Shown: positions 9,842 through 19,163, counted from the first letter of the stretch. The stretch: 64,000 bases of DNA from Oscillospiraceae bacterium (GCA_017935145.1 JAGBIE010000015.1:21027-85026); one strand, 5' to 3'. Numbers and translations: made by a program. Notes: a model not told the origin generated them from the sequence alone.

Positions 9842-9859
9842 TTTAGTGATCCTCCCTCA

Positions 9860-10165
9860 TTAGTTTTCAGCGCCGCAATGCTTGCAGACGCGCACTTTGT
9901 TGCCGTCAACAAACTTGTAGGCGGGACGGGTGGCTTTGCCGCACTTGGGGCAAACGCGCATAACTTTGCAGGCGTACATGGGGATTTCACGGCGAACGAT
10001 GCCGCTTTCTTCACCCTGCTTGCGGGCCTTGACATGGCAAGTTGCCACGTTGATGCCTTCCACAATCACTTTGCCTGCTGCGGGCATGGTTCTCTGAACT
10101 TTGCCCTGCTTGCCCTTATCCTTACCGGACAGGACAACCACAGTATCATTCTTTTTGATGTTCAT
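9860..10165 (-). CDS. rplX: 50S ribosomal protein L24
   Basis: A 101-residue L24, an assembly initiator. The KOW motif lies near the start (NDTVVVLSGKDKGKQGKVQR). The C-terminus has two C-x2-C pairs (CPKC, CKHC), a zinc ribbon seen in many Firmicutes L24 proteins. It lies between rplN and rplE. Confidence 0.98.
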   Translation of the reverse strand: MNIKKNDTVVVLSGKDKGKQGKVQRTMPAAGKVIVEGINVATCHVKARKQGEESGIVRREIPMYACKVMRVCPKCGKATRPAYKFVDGNKVRVCKHCGAEN

Positions 10166-10179
10166 GGAACGTTACCCCC

Positions 10180-10548
10180 TTAAATGGTTTCGGGTGCCAG
10201 GGAGCAAATCTTCATGAACTCTTTGTCACGAAGTTCGCGAGCCACCGGCCCAAAAATACGGGTGCCTTTGGGGCTGTTATCGTCCTTGATGAGAACAGCA
10301 GCGTTCTCGTCAAAACGGACATAGGTGCCATCTGCACGGCGCACACCCTTGGCGGAACGAACGATGACAGCCTTGACGACTTCACCCTTCTTCACAGTGC
10401 CGTTGGGAGCAGCCTTACGGACGGAGGCAACGATGACGTCACCGATGTTACCAAACTTGCGCTTGGAACCGCCCAGGATGCGGATGCATTTGATTTCTTT
10501 GGCGCCGGTATTGTCGGCAACCTTCAGATAGCTTTCTTCCTGAATCAT
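10180..10548 (-). CDS. rplN: 50S ribosomal protein L14
   Basis: A 122-residue L14 beginning [20 protein letters not shown] and containing the family signature [20 protein letters not shown] and [20 protein letters not shown]. It forms intersubunit bridges and is the binding platform for the silencing factor RsfS. The gap to rpsQ is 15 nt. Confidence 0.98.
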   Translation of the reverse strand: MIQEESYLKVADNTGAKEIKCIRILGGSKRKFGNIGDVIVASVRKAAPNGTVKKGEVVKAVIVRSAKGVRRADGTYVRFDENAAVLIKDDNSPKGTRIFGPVARELRDKEFMKICSLAPETI

Positions 10549-10563
10549 GAATTGTCGACCTCC

Positions 10564-10827
10564 TTACTTCGCCTTTTCGATGATTTCGACCAGTCTCCAT
10601 CTCTTGTCCTTGGACAGGGGACGGGTCTCCATTACCTTAACGGTATCGCCGATGCCACATTCGTTCATTTCGTCATGGGCCTTCAGCTTATAAGTTCTCT
10701 TCATGATCTTCTTGTACAGACCATGCTGAACGCTGTCCTGAATCGCAACCACGATTGTCTTGTCCATCTTGTCGGAGACGACGGTGCCAACCCTGGTCTT
10801 GCGGAAAGCTCTAGTATTTTCACTCAT
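10564..10827 (-). CDS. rpsQ: 30S ribosomal protein S17
   Basis: An 87-residue OB-fold S17 starting [20 protein letters not shown], with [40 protein letters not shown] and [17 protein letters not shown] 10827 has an AAGGAGGTAAGC site and fits the family; the longer frame reaching 10932 overlaps rpmC and is not used. Confidence 0.97.
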   Translation of the reverse strand: MSENTRAFRKTRVGTVVSDKMDKTIVVAIQDSVQHGLYKKIMKRTYKLKAHDEMNECGIGDTVKVMETRPLSKDKRWRLVEIIEKAK

Positions 10828-10840
10828 TTCGCTTACCTCC

Positions 10841-11044
10841 TTAGGCTTCGGGCCGAAGCTCCTTTTCACGTAAAATAGTCTTGATGCGGGCAATCTCCTT
10901 CTTGACAACAGCAATCTGGGTGGGGTTGTCAAGCTGGTTGGTGGCGTGCTGCATTCTCAGGGTGAAGAGATCCTTCTTCAGGTCCAGCAGCTTGCCTTCC
11001 AGTTCAGCGGAAGTCATTTTGCGAATTTCATTTGCCTTCATCAT
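10841..11044 (-). CDS. rpmC: 50S ribosomal protein L29
   Basis: A 67-residue two-helix L29 at the tunnel exit (docking site for SRP and trigger factor). It reads [19 protein letters not shown], then [20 protein letters not shown] and [14 protein letters not shown]. Two adjacent ATGs (11044 and 11041) are possible. The first overlaps the rplP stop by one base (TAATG), implying coupled translation. Confidence 0.96.
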   Translation of the reverse strand: MMKANEIRKMTSAELEGKLLDLKKDLFTLRMQHATNQLDNPTQIAVVKKEIARIKTILREKELRPEA

Positions 11045-11478
11045 TATTCACCACCATTCACGGAGTCCAAGTCTTCCTTGGCCACAATCTTCGTCTTGAT
11101 GGGCAGCTTATGCTGGGCCAGACGAAGGGCTTCATGGGCGACTTCGGGGCTGACGCCACCGATTTCGAACATAACTTTCTGTGCTTTCACCACGGCTACC
11201 CAGTACTCGGGAGCGCCTTTACCGGAACCCATACGGGTACCCAGGGCTTTAGAAGTAACGGGCTTATCGGGGAAAATCTTAATCCAGACTTTACCGCCAC
11301 GCTTGGTGTAACGGGTCATGGCAACACGGGCTGCCTCGATCTGGTTGCCGGTGATCCAGCCGGGTTCCATAGCCTGGATGCCGAATTCACCGTATACGAC
11401 TTTGTTACCGCGGCTGGCAACGCCGGTCATACGACCACGATGCACTCTGCGGAACTTTACTCTTTTGGGCATCAACAT
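11044..11478 (-). CDS. rplP: 50S ribosomal protein L16
   Basis: A 144-residue L16 beginning [20 protein letters not shown], with [40 protein letters not shown] and [20 protein letters not shown]. It helps form the A-site tRNA pocket. It overlaps the neighbouring genes by one base at both ends. Confidence 0.98.
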   Translation of the reverse strand: MLMPKRVKFRRVHRGRMTGVASRGNKVVYGEFGIQAMEPGWITGNQIEAARVAMTRYTKRGGKVWIKIFPDKPVTSKALGTRMGSGKGAPEYWVAVVKAQKVMFEIGGVSPEVAHEALRLAQHKLPIKTKIVAKEDLDSVNGGE

Positions 11479-12251
11479 TAGCGGTTGCCTCCTTCCCGAC
11501 GTTCGAACTTGCGTTCGCCGTTAAAAGGTTTGCCACCGTTGCGACGGTCACCGTTGGGACGGCGGTCGCCATTGCGACGTTCGCGCTTGGGGGCGGGTTC
11601 GGGCAGTTCGGTACGCAGAGTGGTATCCAGAATTTCGCCCTTGTAGATCCAGACTTTGCAGCCGATCTTACCGTAGGTGGTGTTTGCTTCTGCAAAACCA
11701 TACTCGATGTCAGCACGCAGGGTCTGCAGAGGGATAGTACCCTCGTGATAGCTTTCGCTACGGGCGATTTCAGCACCGCCCAGACGGCCGCCGCAGGAGC
11801 ACTTGATGCCCTTAGCACCCAGACGGGTGGCAGACTGCATGGCCTTCTTCATGGCGCGACGGAAGGAAACGCGCTTTTCCAGCTGCTGAGCGATGTTCTC
11901 GGCAACCAGCTGAGCGTTCAGGTCGGGGCTGTGGACTTCCACGATGTTCAGGTCCACTTTCTGACCCAGTTTCTTTTCCAGATCGGCCTTGCGCTTTTCG
12001 ATATCCTGGCCACCCTTACCGATGACAACACCGGGGCGGGAGCACCAGAGGTTGATTTTGATTTTGCCGTTGCTTCTTTCGATCTCGATCTTGGCAATAC
12101 CGGCGGAGTAGAGTTCGGCCTTCAGAGCCTTGCGGATGTTGTAGTCTTCCACAACCAGAGCGCCGACCTTATCCTCACGGGCATACCAGCGAGAGTCCCA
12201 GTTCTTGATTACGCCAACGCGCAATCCATGGGGATTAACTTTCTGTCCCAT
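11478..12251 (-). CDS. rpsC: 30S ribosomal protein S3 with Arg/Asn-rich C-terminal tail
   Basis: A 257-residue S3. The N-domain starts [20 protein letters not shown]; the KH motif is [20 protein letters not shown]; the C-domain holds [15 protein letters not shown] residues ([20 protein letters not shown]) and VWIYKGEIL. After about residue 217 it has a roughly 40-residue low-complexity tail rich in Arg, Asn and Gly (RRNGDRR repeated). S3 lines the mRNA entry channel. Bacterial S3 tails vary, so this is a lineage trait rather than damage. Confidence 0.97.
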   Translation of the reverse strand: MGQKVNPHGLRVGVIKNWDSRWYAREDKVGALVVEDYNIRKALKAELYSAGIAKIEIERSNGKIKINLWCSRPGVVIGKGGQDIEKRKADLEKKLGQKVDLNIVEVHSPDLNAQLVAENIAQQLEKRVSFRRAMKKAMQSATRLGAKGIKCSCGGRLGGAEIARSESYHEGTIPLQTLRADIEYGFAEANTTYGKIGCKVWIYKGEILDTTLRTELPEPAPKRERRNGDRRPNGDRRNGGKPFNGERKFERREGGNR

Positions 12252-12263
12252 AGCTACCTCCTG

Positions 12264-12599
12264 TTAAGCCTTCTCGCTCACACCGATGGTGATGTGAGTG
12301 GTTCTCTTGAGAATGCGGTTGAATCTGCCCTGTGCTCTGGGCATGCCACGCTTCAGCGTGGGGCCGGGGTTAGCAACAGCGGTGGAAACATACAGCTTCT
12401 CAACATCCATGTGATGGTTGACCTCAGCGTTAGCGATAGCGCTCTTGAGGGTCTTCAGCATGGGCTCGGAAGCAGCCTTGGGGGTCTGCATAATATAAGC
12501 GATTGCGCTCTTGACGTCCTTGCCGCGGATCATATCGCACTGGATTTTCACCTTACGGGGAGACATACGCAAATACTTCAGATGTGCTAAAGCTTCCAT
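12264..12599 (-). CDS. rplV: 50S ribosomal protein L22
   Basis: A 111-residue L22 that lines the exit tunnel. It reads MEALAHLKYLRMSPRKVKIQ, then ANAEVNHHMDVEKLYVSTAV and RAQGRFNRILKRTTHITIGV. The tip loop that affects macrolide binding lies around GPTLKRGMPRAQGRF. It lies between rpsS and rpsC. Confidence 0.98.
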   Translation of the reverse strand: MEALAHLKYLRMSPRKVKIQCDMIRGKDVKSAIAYIMQTPKAASEPMLKTLKSAIANAEVNHHMDVEKLYVSTAVANPGPTLKRGMPRAQGRFNRILKRTTHITIGVSEKA

Positions 12600-12613
12600 A
12601 GTTCCGTTCCTCC

Positions 12614-12892
12614 TTATTTCGCGTTGGAGGTCTTGCTACCAGAGTGACCCTTGAAGGTTCTGGTAGGCACGAACTCACCGAGTTTGTGACCAATCATATC
12701 CTCAGTGACGTAGACGGGCACATGTCTGCGGCCGTCATGCACTGCGATGGTATGACCGACAAAGGAGGGGAAGATGGTAGAAGAACGAGACCAAGTCTTC
12801 AAAACTTTCTTTTCGCCGTTCTTGTTGAGTTCTTCCACTCTCTTGAACAGCTCAGGGGCCACAAAGGGGCCTTTCTTAATACTTCTGCTCAT
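12614..12892 (-). CDS. rpsS: 30S ribosomal protein S19
   Basis: A 92-residue S19 of the 30S head: [40 protein letters not shown] and [16 protein letters not shown]. It lies between rplB and rplV, as in all S10 operons. Confidence 0.98.
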   Translation of the reverse strand: MSRSIKKGPFVAPELFKRVEELNKNGEKKVLKTWSRSSTIFPSFVGHTIAVHDGRRHVPVYVTEDMIGHKLGEFVPTRTFKGHSGSKTSNAK

Positions 12893-12904
12893 TTCATTTC
12901 CTCC

Positions 12905-13741
12905 TTACTTGCTGTTACGACGCTTGACGATGAACTTGTTGGTGCGGTTCTTCGCCTTGCGGGTCTTCAGGCCCAGAGCGGGCTTGCCCCAAGGAGTAAC
13001 AGGACCGGGACGGCCAACGGGGCTCTTGCCTTCGCCACCGCCGTGGGGGTGGTCGCAGGGGTTCATGACGGAGCCGCGGACGGTGGGACGGATGCCCATG
13101 TGACGCTTGCGGCCAGCCTTACCCAGATGGACGTTTTCATGGTCGATGTTACCGACCTGGCCGATAACAGCGGTGCAATCCATACGGATGAAGCGAACTT
13201 CGCCGGAGGGCATACGGACCTGAGCCATTTCGCCTTCCTTAGCCATGAGCTGAGCGGAGGTGCCAGCGGCACGCACCAACTGAGCGCCACGACCGGGGTT
13301 CAGTTCGATGTTGTGGATAACAGTACCCACGGGGATGTTAGCGATGGGCAGGCAGTTGCCGGGCTTAATATCCGCAGCGGCGGAAGCCACGATCACGTCG
13401 CCAGCCTTCAGACCAACGGGAGCCAGGATGTAGCGCAGTTCGCCATCTTCGTACTTGACGAGAGCGATGAAAGCGCTGCGGTTGGGGTCGTACTCCAGGC
13501 GCTGGACAGTAGCGGGCATTTCCAGCTTGTTGCGCTTGAAGTCGATGATGCGGTATTTCCGCTTGTTGCCGCCGCCACGATGGCGAACGGTGATTCTGCC
13601 GTAGCTGTTGCGGCCGGAGTTCTTCTTGAGGGGCTCCAGCAGGGCGCGTACGGGCTCAGCATGCTTATCCACACCGTCGAAGGCAGAAACAGTCATGTTT
13701 CGTCTGGACGGGGTATAAGGCTTAAAACTTTTAATAGCCAT
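12905..13741 (-). CDS. rplB: 50S ribosomal protein L2
   Basis: A 278-residue L2 required for subunit joining and the peptidyl transferase centre. It begins [20 protein letters not shown] and has the [21 protein letters not shown] signature as [20 protein letters not shown], with the conserved His in HPHGGGEG. It ends [25 protein letters not shown]-type ribosome binding site precedes the ATG. Confidence 0.98.
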   Translation of the reverse strand: MAIKSFKPYTPSRRNMTVSAFDGVDKHAEPVRALLEPLKKNSGRNSYGRITVRHRGGGNKRKYRIIDFKRNKLEMPATVQRLEYDPNRSAFIALVKYEDGELRYILAPVGLKAGDVIVASAAADIKPGNCLPIANIPVGTVIHNIELNPGRGAQLVRAAGTSAQLMAKEGEMAQVRMPSGEVRFIRMDCTAVIGQVGNIDHENVHLGKAGRKRHMGIRPTVRGSVMNPCDHPHGGGEGKSPVGRPGPVTPWGKPALGLKTRKAKNRTNKFIVKRRNSK

Positions 13742-13768
13742 GTTGCATTACACTCCTTGTCAGATTGA

Positions 13769-14065
13769 TTAGACCATGCCTTCGAAGAACTCGATGGTCT
13801 TGGAATCGGCGGTCAGCTTGACAACAGCTTTCTTCCAGTTGGCGCGACGGCCAGCGGGAGCAGCACCCTGTCTCTTAACCTTGCCTTCCATACGGATGGT
13901 GTTGACTTTTTCCACCTTTACGCCGAATGCTTCTTCAACAGCCTTGGCGATTTCCACCTTGTTGGCGTCGATAGCAACCTGGAACACGTACTTCTTGTCA
14001 GCAGTAGCTTCCATGGACTGTTCGGTGATGATGGGCTTCACAATGATATCGTAAGCGGTCTTCAT
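13769..14065 (-). CDS. rplW: 50S ribosomal protein L23
   Basis: A 98-residue L23 at the tunnel exit, docking site for trigger factor and SRP. It reads MKTAYDIIVKPIITEQSMEA, YVFQVAIDANKVEIAKAVEE and FGVKVEKVNTIRMEGKVKRQ. The start overlaps the rplD stop by one base (TAATG). Confidence 0.98.
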   Translation of the reverse strand: MKTAYDIIVKPIITEQSMEATADKKYVFQVAIDANKVEIAKAVEEAFGVKVEKVNTIRMEGKVKRQGAAPAGRRANWKKAVVKLTADSKTIEFFEGMV

Positions 14066-14688
14066 TATGCGAACACCTCCTCAATCTTGGCCAAAGCGGC
14101 CTGGTCAACAACAAATTTCTTTGCGTTGAGGATGTCGTACACATTGAGCAAGCTGGCGAAAGTAACCAGCACGCCGGGGATGTTGCGAGCGCTCTTAACC
14201 ACGACCTGATCGTTCTCAGCGGTGACCACGAGAGCCTTGCCGGTAGCACCGACAGCGTTCAGGAAGGTCTTGAAGGTCTTGGTCTTGACTTCTTCCATCT
14301 TGATGGCGTCAATGACGATGATATCGCCATCGATAGCCTTGGAGGACAGAGCTGAATTCAGAGCCAGTCTCTTCACCTTCTTATTGAGGGTGTAGCTGTA
14401 ATCTCTGGGCTTGGGGGCAAACACGATGCCACCGTGAGTCCACTGGGGAGCGCGGGTAGAGCCCTGACGAGCACGGCCAGTGCCCTTCTGGCGCCAGGGT
14501 TTGATGCCGCCGCCGGAAACTTCGGCGCGGGTCAGAGCAGACTGTGTGCCCTGACGGCAGTTGGCCAGGTGGTTCTTGACCACATCATGGACAACGGATT
14601 CGTTGGGTTCAATGCCGAAAACAGCCGCGGAAAGTTCGATCTAGCCAACTTGTTTGCCGGTCATATCGTAAACATTAGTTTTAAGCAT
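14065..14688 (-). CDS. rplD: 50S ribosomal protein L4, interrupted by an in-frame TAG at codon 16
   Basis: The full gene begins at ATG 14688 with AAAGGAG upstream and reads MLKTNVYDMTGKQVG, then a TAG codon at 14643-14641, then IELSAAVFGIEPNESVVHDV and on through GGGIKPWRQKGTGRARQGST, the L4 signature. Without the stop it would be a normal 207-residue L4. L4 relatives usually have a charged residue here, so GAG to TAG by one base is the simplest change. A GTG at 14583 could restart without the first 35 residues but has no ribosome binding site. L4 is essential in nearly all bacteria, so a sequencing error, suppression, or a second copy must be considered. Confidence 0.9.
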
Positions 14689-14707
14689 GATTTAAACTCT
14701 CCTTTCC

Positions 14708-15439
14708 TTAGCGGTTACGGGCGGAAGCCTTCTGGGGATTGGTACGAGCAGAAGCCTTCTGAGGATTGATGCTGGCGTTAGCAGCTGCGCCCTTCTCCTT
14801 GACGTTCTTAACGGTGTTCTTCAGGTACACCACAGAACCCTTGGCACCGGGGATAGCGCCGCGCACAACGATCATGTTCAGTTCAGTGTCAACTTTGACG
14901 ATTTCCAGATTCTGGATGGTAACCTGATCCAGACCCATCTGGCCAGCGCCGTTCTTGCCCTTGAAAATACGGGAAGGATCGGAGCAAGCGCTCATGGAGC
15001 CTGCATGACGATGGACAGGGCCGCCGCCGTGAGACATCTTCTGGATGTGAGTGCCATGACGTTTGACAGAACCCTGGAAGCCGTGACCCTTGGAAATACC
15101 AGTGACGTCAATCTTTTCGCCAGCAGCGAAAACATCAGCCTTCACTTCATCGCCAACGTTCATTTCGCTGGCCTTTTCCAAACGGAACTCTTTCAGGAAC
15201 TTCTTGGGAGCAACGCCAGCCTTGTTCAGGTGGCCCAGCTCAGGCTTGGACAGCTTGGATTCCTTCACTTCGGCGTAGCCGAGCTGAATGGCATCGTAGC
15301 CGTCTTTTTCGGCGGTCTTCTTCTGAGTGACGACACAGGGACCCGCTTCAATAACGGTTACGGGGATGACCTTGCCGCTCTCATCGAAGATCTGGGTCAT
15401 GCCCACTTTCTTGCCGATGATTGCTTTTTGCATCTGCAT
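14708..15439 (-). CDS. rplC: 50S ribosomal protein L3 with a repeated C-terminal octapeptide
   Basis: A 243-residue L3, an early 23S rRNA binder near the peptidyl transferase centre. It begins [20 protein letters not shown] and has the conserved [20 protein letters not shown] and [20 protein letters not shown] regions. The tail is unusual: NPQKASAR occurs twice in a row ([20 protein letters not shown]). ATG 15439 has GGAGG 10 nt upstream; ATG 15433 is an alternative. Confidence 0.97.
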   Translation of the reverse strand: MQMQKAIIGKKVGMTQIFDESGKVIPVTVIEAGPCVVTQKKTAEKDGYDAIQLGYAEVKESKLSKPELGHLNKAGVAPKKFLKEFRLEKASEMNVGDEVKADVFAAGEKIDVTGISKGHGFQGSVKRHGTHIQKMSHGGGPVHRHAGSMSACSDPSRIFKGKNGAGQMGLDQVTIQNLEIVKVDTELNMIVVRGAIPGAKGSVVYLKNTVKNVKEKGAAANASINPQKASARTNPQKASARNR

Positions 15440-15571
15440 TTTCTTTTTTCCTCCTAATTTAGGTTATTGGTTGACAAACGTGGCCATTGGGGAGCCATTG
15501 GTTTATCAACATGACCCGTCCGTCCTCTTTATGACGAACCGTGGCGGGCAGCTATAATTAATAATGTATAA

Positions 15572-15883
15572 TTACAGCTTTATCTCAATCTCAACACCAG
15601 CGGGAATGTCGAGGGTGCTGATGGCTTCCACGACCTTCTGGTTGGGGTTGAGGATATCGATCAATCTCTTGTGGGTTCTGCGTTCGAACTGTTCGCGGGA
15701 ATCCTTGTACTTATGAACAGCACGCAGGATGGTGACCACCTCTTTTTTGGTGGGCAGGGGGATGGGGCCGGAAACGGTAGCGCCGTTGCGCTTGGCAGCT
15801 TCCACAATCTTCTCAGCGCTGTTGTCGATGAGAGTGTGGTCGTATGCCTTCAAACGAATGCGAATCATTTCTTGCTTTGCCAT
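15572..15883 (-). CDS. rpsJ: 30S ribosomal protein S10
   Basis: A 103-residue S10 starting [20 protein letters not shown], with [20 protein letters not shown] and [20 protein letters not shown]. It is in the 30S head and also pairs with NusB in transcription antitermination. It is the first gene of the superoperon; the gap to rplC is 132 nt, longer than other gaps. Confidence 0.98.
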   Translation of the reverse strand: MAKQEMIRIRLKAYDHTLIDNSAEKIVEAAKRNGATVSGPIPLPTKKEVVTILRAVHKYKDSREQFERRTHKRLIDILNPNQKVVEAISTLDIPAGVEIEIKL

Positions 15884-16168
15884 GGTGTGTTTCTTCCTTT
15901 CTTTTTGACGTACTCAGTCTACATGATGTTTGCCGCTGGGTACGGTCGGGAGTTCCAATCCGCTTTGCCGGGTGTATCACTCCATGCCATGAAAAATGAC
16001 CGACAGAATTTGTCGGCCGATTCCTCACCATGGCGATATACGCACGGTTGGATCTCTCAGCCGCCCGATGACCGGACATACTCCGCAGAAGTTACCGTGA
16101 AAAACACGCAATCTCCTGCTTCATCGCATCTGCGCGCAGTTATATCCCAAACTCGCGCCCGAATATCA
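15884..16168 (-). promoter_or_regulatory. Leader and promoter region of the S10 operon
   Basis: About 285 nt without a gene between the proS terminator and rpsJ. I could not assign a convincing -35/-10 pair. A hairpin CCGACA/TGTCGG at 16000-16016 is followed on the minus strand by TCATTTTTC (15997-15991), which looks like a weak terminator inside the leader. S10 leaders are often regulated by ribosomal proteins, but no known leader structure was recognised here. Confidence 0.4.
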
Positions 16169-16169
16169 T

Positions 16170-16204
16170 ACAAAAAAACCCCCTTGATGTCAAGAGGGTT
16201 TTTT
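16170..16204 (-). terminator. Terminator of proS
   Basis: The minus strand reads AAAAAACCCTCTTGA, a 2-nt loop, then TCAAGGGGGTTTTTTT, a good stem with a seven-T tail, about 75 nt after the proS stop codon. Confidence 0.85.
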
Positions 16205-16280
16205 GATATTTTTCATAAATTTTTATATTATTTTTCGTCAAAACAGAGAATTTACACTTCCCTGCCCTTTTTGGGATCTA

Positions 16281-17723
16281 TTAGTAGGCCACGCCCCAGT
16301 AAATCATCTTTTTGGCGGGCTTACCGCAGATGGGACAGACATCGCCAAGATGCTCCTGCTCCAAGGGCATGCAACGGGAGGACATGCCTGCCTCGTCCTT
16401 CATGCGCTTTTCGCACTCTACATCGCCACACCACATGGTTTTGATGAAACCGCCGTTTTCACTCTGCAGTTTCTTGGCTTCTTCCAAACTGTGGGCTTCG
16501 TAGGTGTGCTGGGTGAGGTTTTCCTTGGCCTTGTCGTACATGCCCTTTTGGATGAGAACCAGTTGTTCCTGAACAGCGGTTTCCAAGTCATCCAAGGAAA
16601 CGGCAATCTTTTCGCCATCATGACGGCGCACCAGCACGCACTGGTTATTTTCCAAATCGCGAGGACCGCATTCCACACGCAGGGGCACGCCCTTCATTTC
16701 GTATTCGGCGCACTTCCAGCCCATGGAGTTGTCGCTATCGTCCAGTTTGACCCGCAGACCTGCCTTTACGAGGCGGTCTTTGAGGGCGTTTGCGCCTTCC
16801 AGCACGCCAGGCTTATGCTGGGCGATGGGCAGAACGATGACCTGAATGGGGGCAATCTTGGGAGGAAGCACCAAGCCGTTATTATCGCCGTGGGTCATAA
16901 TCACAGCGCCAATCATGCGGGTGGTAGAGCCCCAAGAGGTCTGGTGGGGATACTGAATGGTATTATCGCGGCCTGTGAAGGTCACATCGTAAGCGCGGGA
17001 GAATTTATCGCCAAAGTAGTGGGAGGTGGCACCCTGCAGGGCCTTGCGGTCCTTCATCATGCACTCCACGGTGTAGGTGGCTTCTGCGCCGGCAAATTTT
17101 TCTTTATCCGTCTTGCGACCCTTGACCACGGGGATGGCCAAGACATTTTCATAGAAATCGGCATAGCAGTTGAGCTGCTGTTCGGTTTCTGCAATGGCTT
17201 CCTCAGCGGTTTCGTGGATGGTATGACCCTCCTGCCACCAGAATTCACGGCTACGGAGGAAGGGACGGGTGGTCTTTTCCCAGCGGATGACGGAGCACCA
17301 CTGGTTATAGAGCATGGGCAGTTCCCGATAGGACTGGAGAATGTTGGACCAATGGTCGCAGAACATGGTCTCCGAAGTGGGACGGAAAGCAAGGCGCTCT
17401 TCCAGTTTTTCGCCACCGCCATGGGTCACCCAAGCGCACTCGGGGGCAAAGCCTTCCACCAATTCCCCTTCCCGCTTGAGCAGGCTTTCGGGAATCAGCA
17501 CGGGCATAGCCACATTCACGTGGCCTGTTTTCTTAAACTCTGCATCCATAATGGACTGCATGTTCTCCCAAATGGCATAGCCATAGGGTCTTAAAATGGT
17601 AAAGCCCTTGACAGAGGCATACTCCACCAGTTCTGCCTTGCGACAGACATCGGTATACCATTGGGCAAAATCCACCTCAATATCCGTAATGCTCTGGACC
17701 TTTTTATCGTTTGCCAAGTTCAT
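16281..17723 (-). CDS. proS: Prolyl-tRNA synthetase (archaeal/eukaryotic-type, ProS type 3)
   Basis: A 480-residue class II synthetase charging tRNA-Pro. Motif 2 is in RWEKTTRPFLRSREFWWQEG, followed by the HTIHETAEEA segment; GSTTRMIGAVIMTHGDNNGL and VLPPKIAPIQVIVLPI mark the active site and start of the anticodon domain. The C-terminus carries cysteines (CGDVECEKRMKDEAGMSSRC and CPICGKPA) typical of the extra zinc-binding domain of the short form. It lacks the INS editing domain of the long bacterial form. No T-box leader is seen. Confidence 0.96.
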   Translation of the reverse strand: MNLANDKKVQSITDIEVDFAQWYTDVCRKAELVEYASVKGFTILRPYGYAIWENMQSIMDAEFKKTGHVNVAMPVLIPESLLKREGELVEGFAPECAWVTHGGGEKLEERLAFRPTSETMFCDHWSNILQSYRELPMLYNQWCSVIRWEKTTRPFLRSREFWWQEGHTIHETAEEAIAETEQQLNCYADFYENVLAIPVVKGRKTDKEKFAGAEATYTVECMMKDRKALQGATSHYFGDKFSRAYDVTFTGRDNTIQYPHQTSWGSTTRMIGAVIMTHGDNNGLVLPPKIAPIQVIVLPIAQHKPGVLEGANALKDRLVKAGLRVKLDDSDNSMGWKCAEYEMKGVPLRVECGPRDLENNQCVLVRRHDGEKIAVSLDDLETAVQEQLVLIQKGMYDKAKENLTQHTYEAHSLEEAKKLQSENGGFIKTMWCGDVECEKRMKDEAGMSSRCMPLEQEHLGDVCPICGKPAKKMIYWGVAY

Positions 17724-17741
17724 TCATCCTTTCGGGCATTC

Positions 17742-17769
17742 ATTATATATATTCTATCACCTCTGTCAA
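17742..17769 (-). promoter_or_regulatory. Promoter of proS
   Basis: Minus strand TTGACA (17769-17764), 16-nt spacer, TATAAT (17747-17742), close upstream of the proS ATG at 17723. A consensus sigma-A promoter with a short leader. Confidence 0.8.
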
Positions 17770-17811
17770 TCCCCCAGGCATAAGATGAATATCCCCACAC
17801 AAGGAGGTGCT

Positions 17812-17991
17812 TTGACTTTGGATACTTATTCGATTGTCCTCGACCCACTCTGCGCAGAACTTTACCGCAAGGTGGCACAATGCGCCCAGCTTTCCACAGA
17901 GCAGGTGCTCTCCGATGCCCTCTGCCACATGGCAGGAATTTTAGCGGCAGAAGCTATTTTGCAAAAAGTCGCCTCTCCCCTGCCCCAGTGA
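17812..17991 (+). CDS. Small hypothetical protein (59 aa)
   Basis: Starting at TTG 17812 after a strong AAGGAGGTG site, the frame encodes MTLDTYSIVLDPLCAELYRK and ends AILQKVASPLPQ. A second TTG at 17818 is possible (10-nt spacing). It is not a shadow of another gene, and it ends right at a strong terminator, which supports it being real. It has three cysteines and an amphipathic C-terminal helix; no family is recognised. It diverges from proS and converges on the transporter gene. Confidence 0.6.
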   Translation: MTLDTYSIVLDPLCAELYRKVAQCAQLSTEQVLSDALCHMAGILAAEAILQKVASPLPQ

Positions 17992-18018
17992 AAAAGCGTG
18001 GGCATCGCCCACGCTTTT
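17991..18018. terminator. Bidirectional terminator
   Basis: Stem AAAAAGCGTGGGC with its complement GCCCACGCTTTT and a 3-nt loop. It lies between the convergent small ORF (+) and the AEC transporter gene (-). Confidence 0.85.
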
Positions 18019-18028
18019 GCGCTTTTCC

Positions 18029-19018
18029 TTAGAACGCGCCTGCTAATCGCAGGACAAATGTAAATAGGAACATGGTAAAGGCAGAGACCAAAGTGGACCA
18101 CACCACCAGTTGTCCTGCCAAGACGGCATCGCCATCCATCTCCTGTGCCATGGGCACGGTGGTCATGGCAACGGGAGTGGCAAAGACAGACACAAAGCAG
18201 GCAAAGTGTGCCGCTTCAAACTGATTTCTCATAAAGAAGAATGCAATGCCGATGGCAATGAGGGGCACAATCACCGTGCGCACCACAGTGCCGAAGAGAA
18301 TTTCCCGTTTCAGTTCTGCTACGGCAGAGAGCTCAAACTGCGCGCCCAAAACCAAGAGCGCCATGGGGATGGCCAGTTCCGCCACATACTCTACCACTTC
18401 AAAGAGGGGTTTTATCTGTCCCAAACGGAAGGAGATGTCCACCTTATCCAAGAGGGGGCGCACCAGTACACACACAAGACCTGCGGCAATGCCCAAAATC
18501 AGGGGATTTTTCAAAATGCCCAAAAGAATGCTCTTCACGCTGGGTTTTTCCCCACTGTCGCTGCCCAAAGCCGTCAAACTGATGACCGCCAAAATATTAA
18601 AAATGGGAATGACCGCCGCAGAGAGGATGGTAGCCGCTTCAGCGCCTGCTTGACCATAAAGAGATGCAGCCAAGGGGATGCCAATAAGGGAGTATCCAGA
18701 ACGGAATGCCGCCTGCACCAACACGCCTCGCCCATTCTTCTTTTTCGCCACCATAATGGAAAAAGGAATGGCCACAAGGAAAATCACAATGAGGGCAATA
18801 GAGACATAAAGCACAAAGCCGAAATCTACGTCGCCCAAAGAGCCCATATGATAAATGTTACGGAACAGCATGGTGGGCATAAACACCCGGAAGACCAGTT
18901 TGTTGGCATCCTTGGAAAATTTTCCGTCCATGAGTTTCATGCGCTTGAGGAAATAGCCCAGCGCCACCAAGAGCACAATGGGCGCAACAGCACTCAGCGC
19001 AAAAATAAAGGAATCCAT
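18029..19018 (-). CDS. AEC family transporter (auxin efflux carrier-like permease)
   Basis: A 329-residue integral membrane protein with about ten helices, starting MDSFIFALSAVAPIVLLVAL. Family features include GYFLKRMKLMDGKFSKDANK and LVFRVFMPTMLFRNI in the first repeat and the inverted second repeat from about residue 170, with AIPMALLVLGAQFELSAV and VFATPVAMTTVPMAQEMDGD. AEC proteins export organic anions such as malate or auxin-like acids; the substrate here cannot be told. ATG 19018 has GAGAAAAGAGAT upstream and the membrane segment begins at once; longer frames are not supported. Confidence 0.88.
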   Translation of the reverse strand: MDSFIFALSAVAPIVLLVALGYFLKRMKLMDGKFSKDANKLVFRVFMPTMLFRNIYHMGSLGDVDFGFVLYVSIALIVIFLVAIPFSIMVAKKKNGRGVLVQAAFRSGYSLIGIPLAASLYGQAGAEAATILSAAVIPIFNILAVISLTALGSDSGEKPSVKSILLGILKNPLILGIAAGLVCVLVRPLLDKVDISFRLGQIKPLFEVVEYVAELAIPMALLVLGAQFELSAVAELKREILFGTVVRTVIVPLIAIGIAFFFMRNQFEAAHFACFVSVFATPVAMTTVPMAQEMDGDAVLAGQLVVWSTLVSAFTMFLFTFVLRLAGAF

Positions 19019-19074
19019 AAAAACATCTCTTTTCTCGCAATCCTGCGGCATTGTTGCAATGCGCAACGTTCCCA

Positions 19075-19102
19075 ATTATAGCACCATAGCAAAAAATCGC
19101 AA
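19075..19102 (-). promoter_or_regulatory. Promoter of the AEC transporter gene
   Basis: Minus strand TTGCGA (19102-19097), 16 nt, TATAAT (19080-19075). Downstream lies GTTGCAATGCGCAAC (19053-19067), an inverted repeat that could be an operator. Confidence 0.6.
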
Positions 19103-19134
19103 TTCGCAAATGCACTAAAAATTTGCAAATTCCG

Positions 19135-19163
19135 TTGTTTTTATCGTTGGGATTTGCTATACT
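19135..19163 (+). promoter_or_regulatory. Promoter of ychF
   Basis: TTGTTT (19135-19140), 17 nt, TATACT (19158-19163), 57 nt before the ychF start and diverging from the transporter promoter. Confidence 0.65.
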
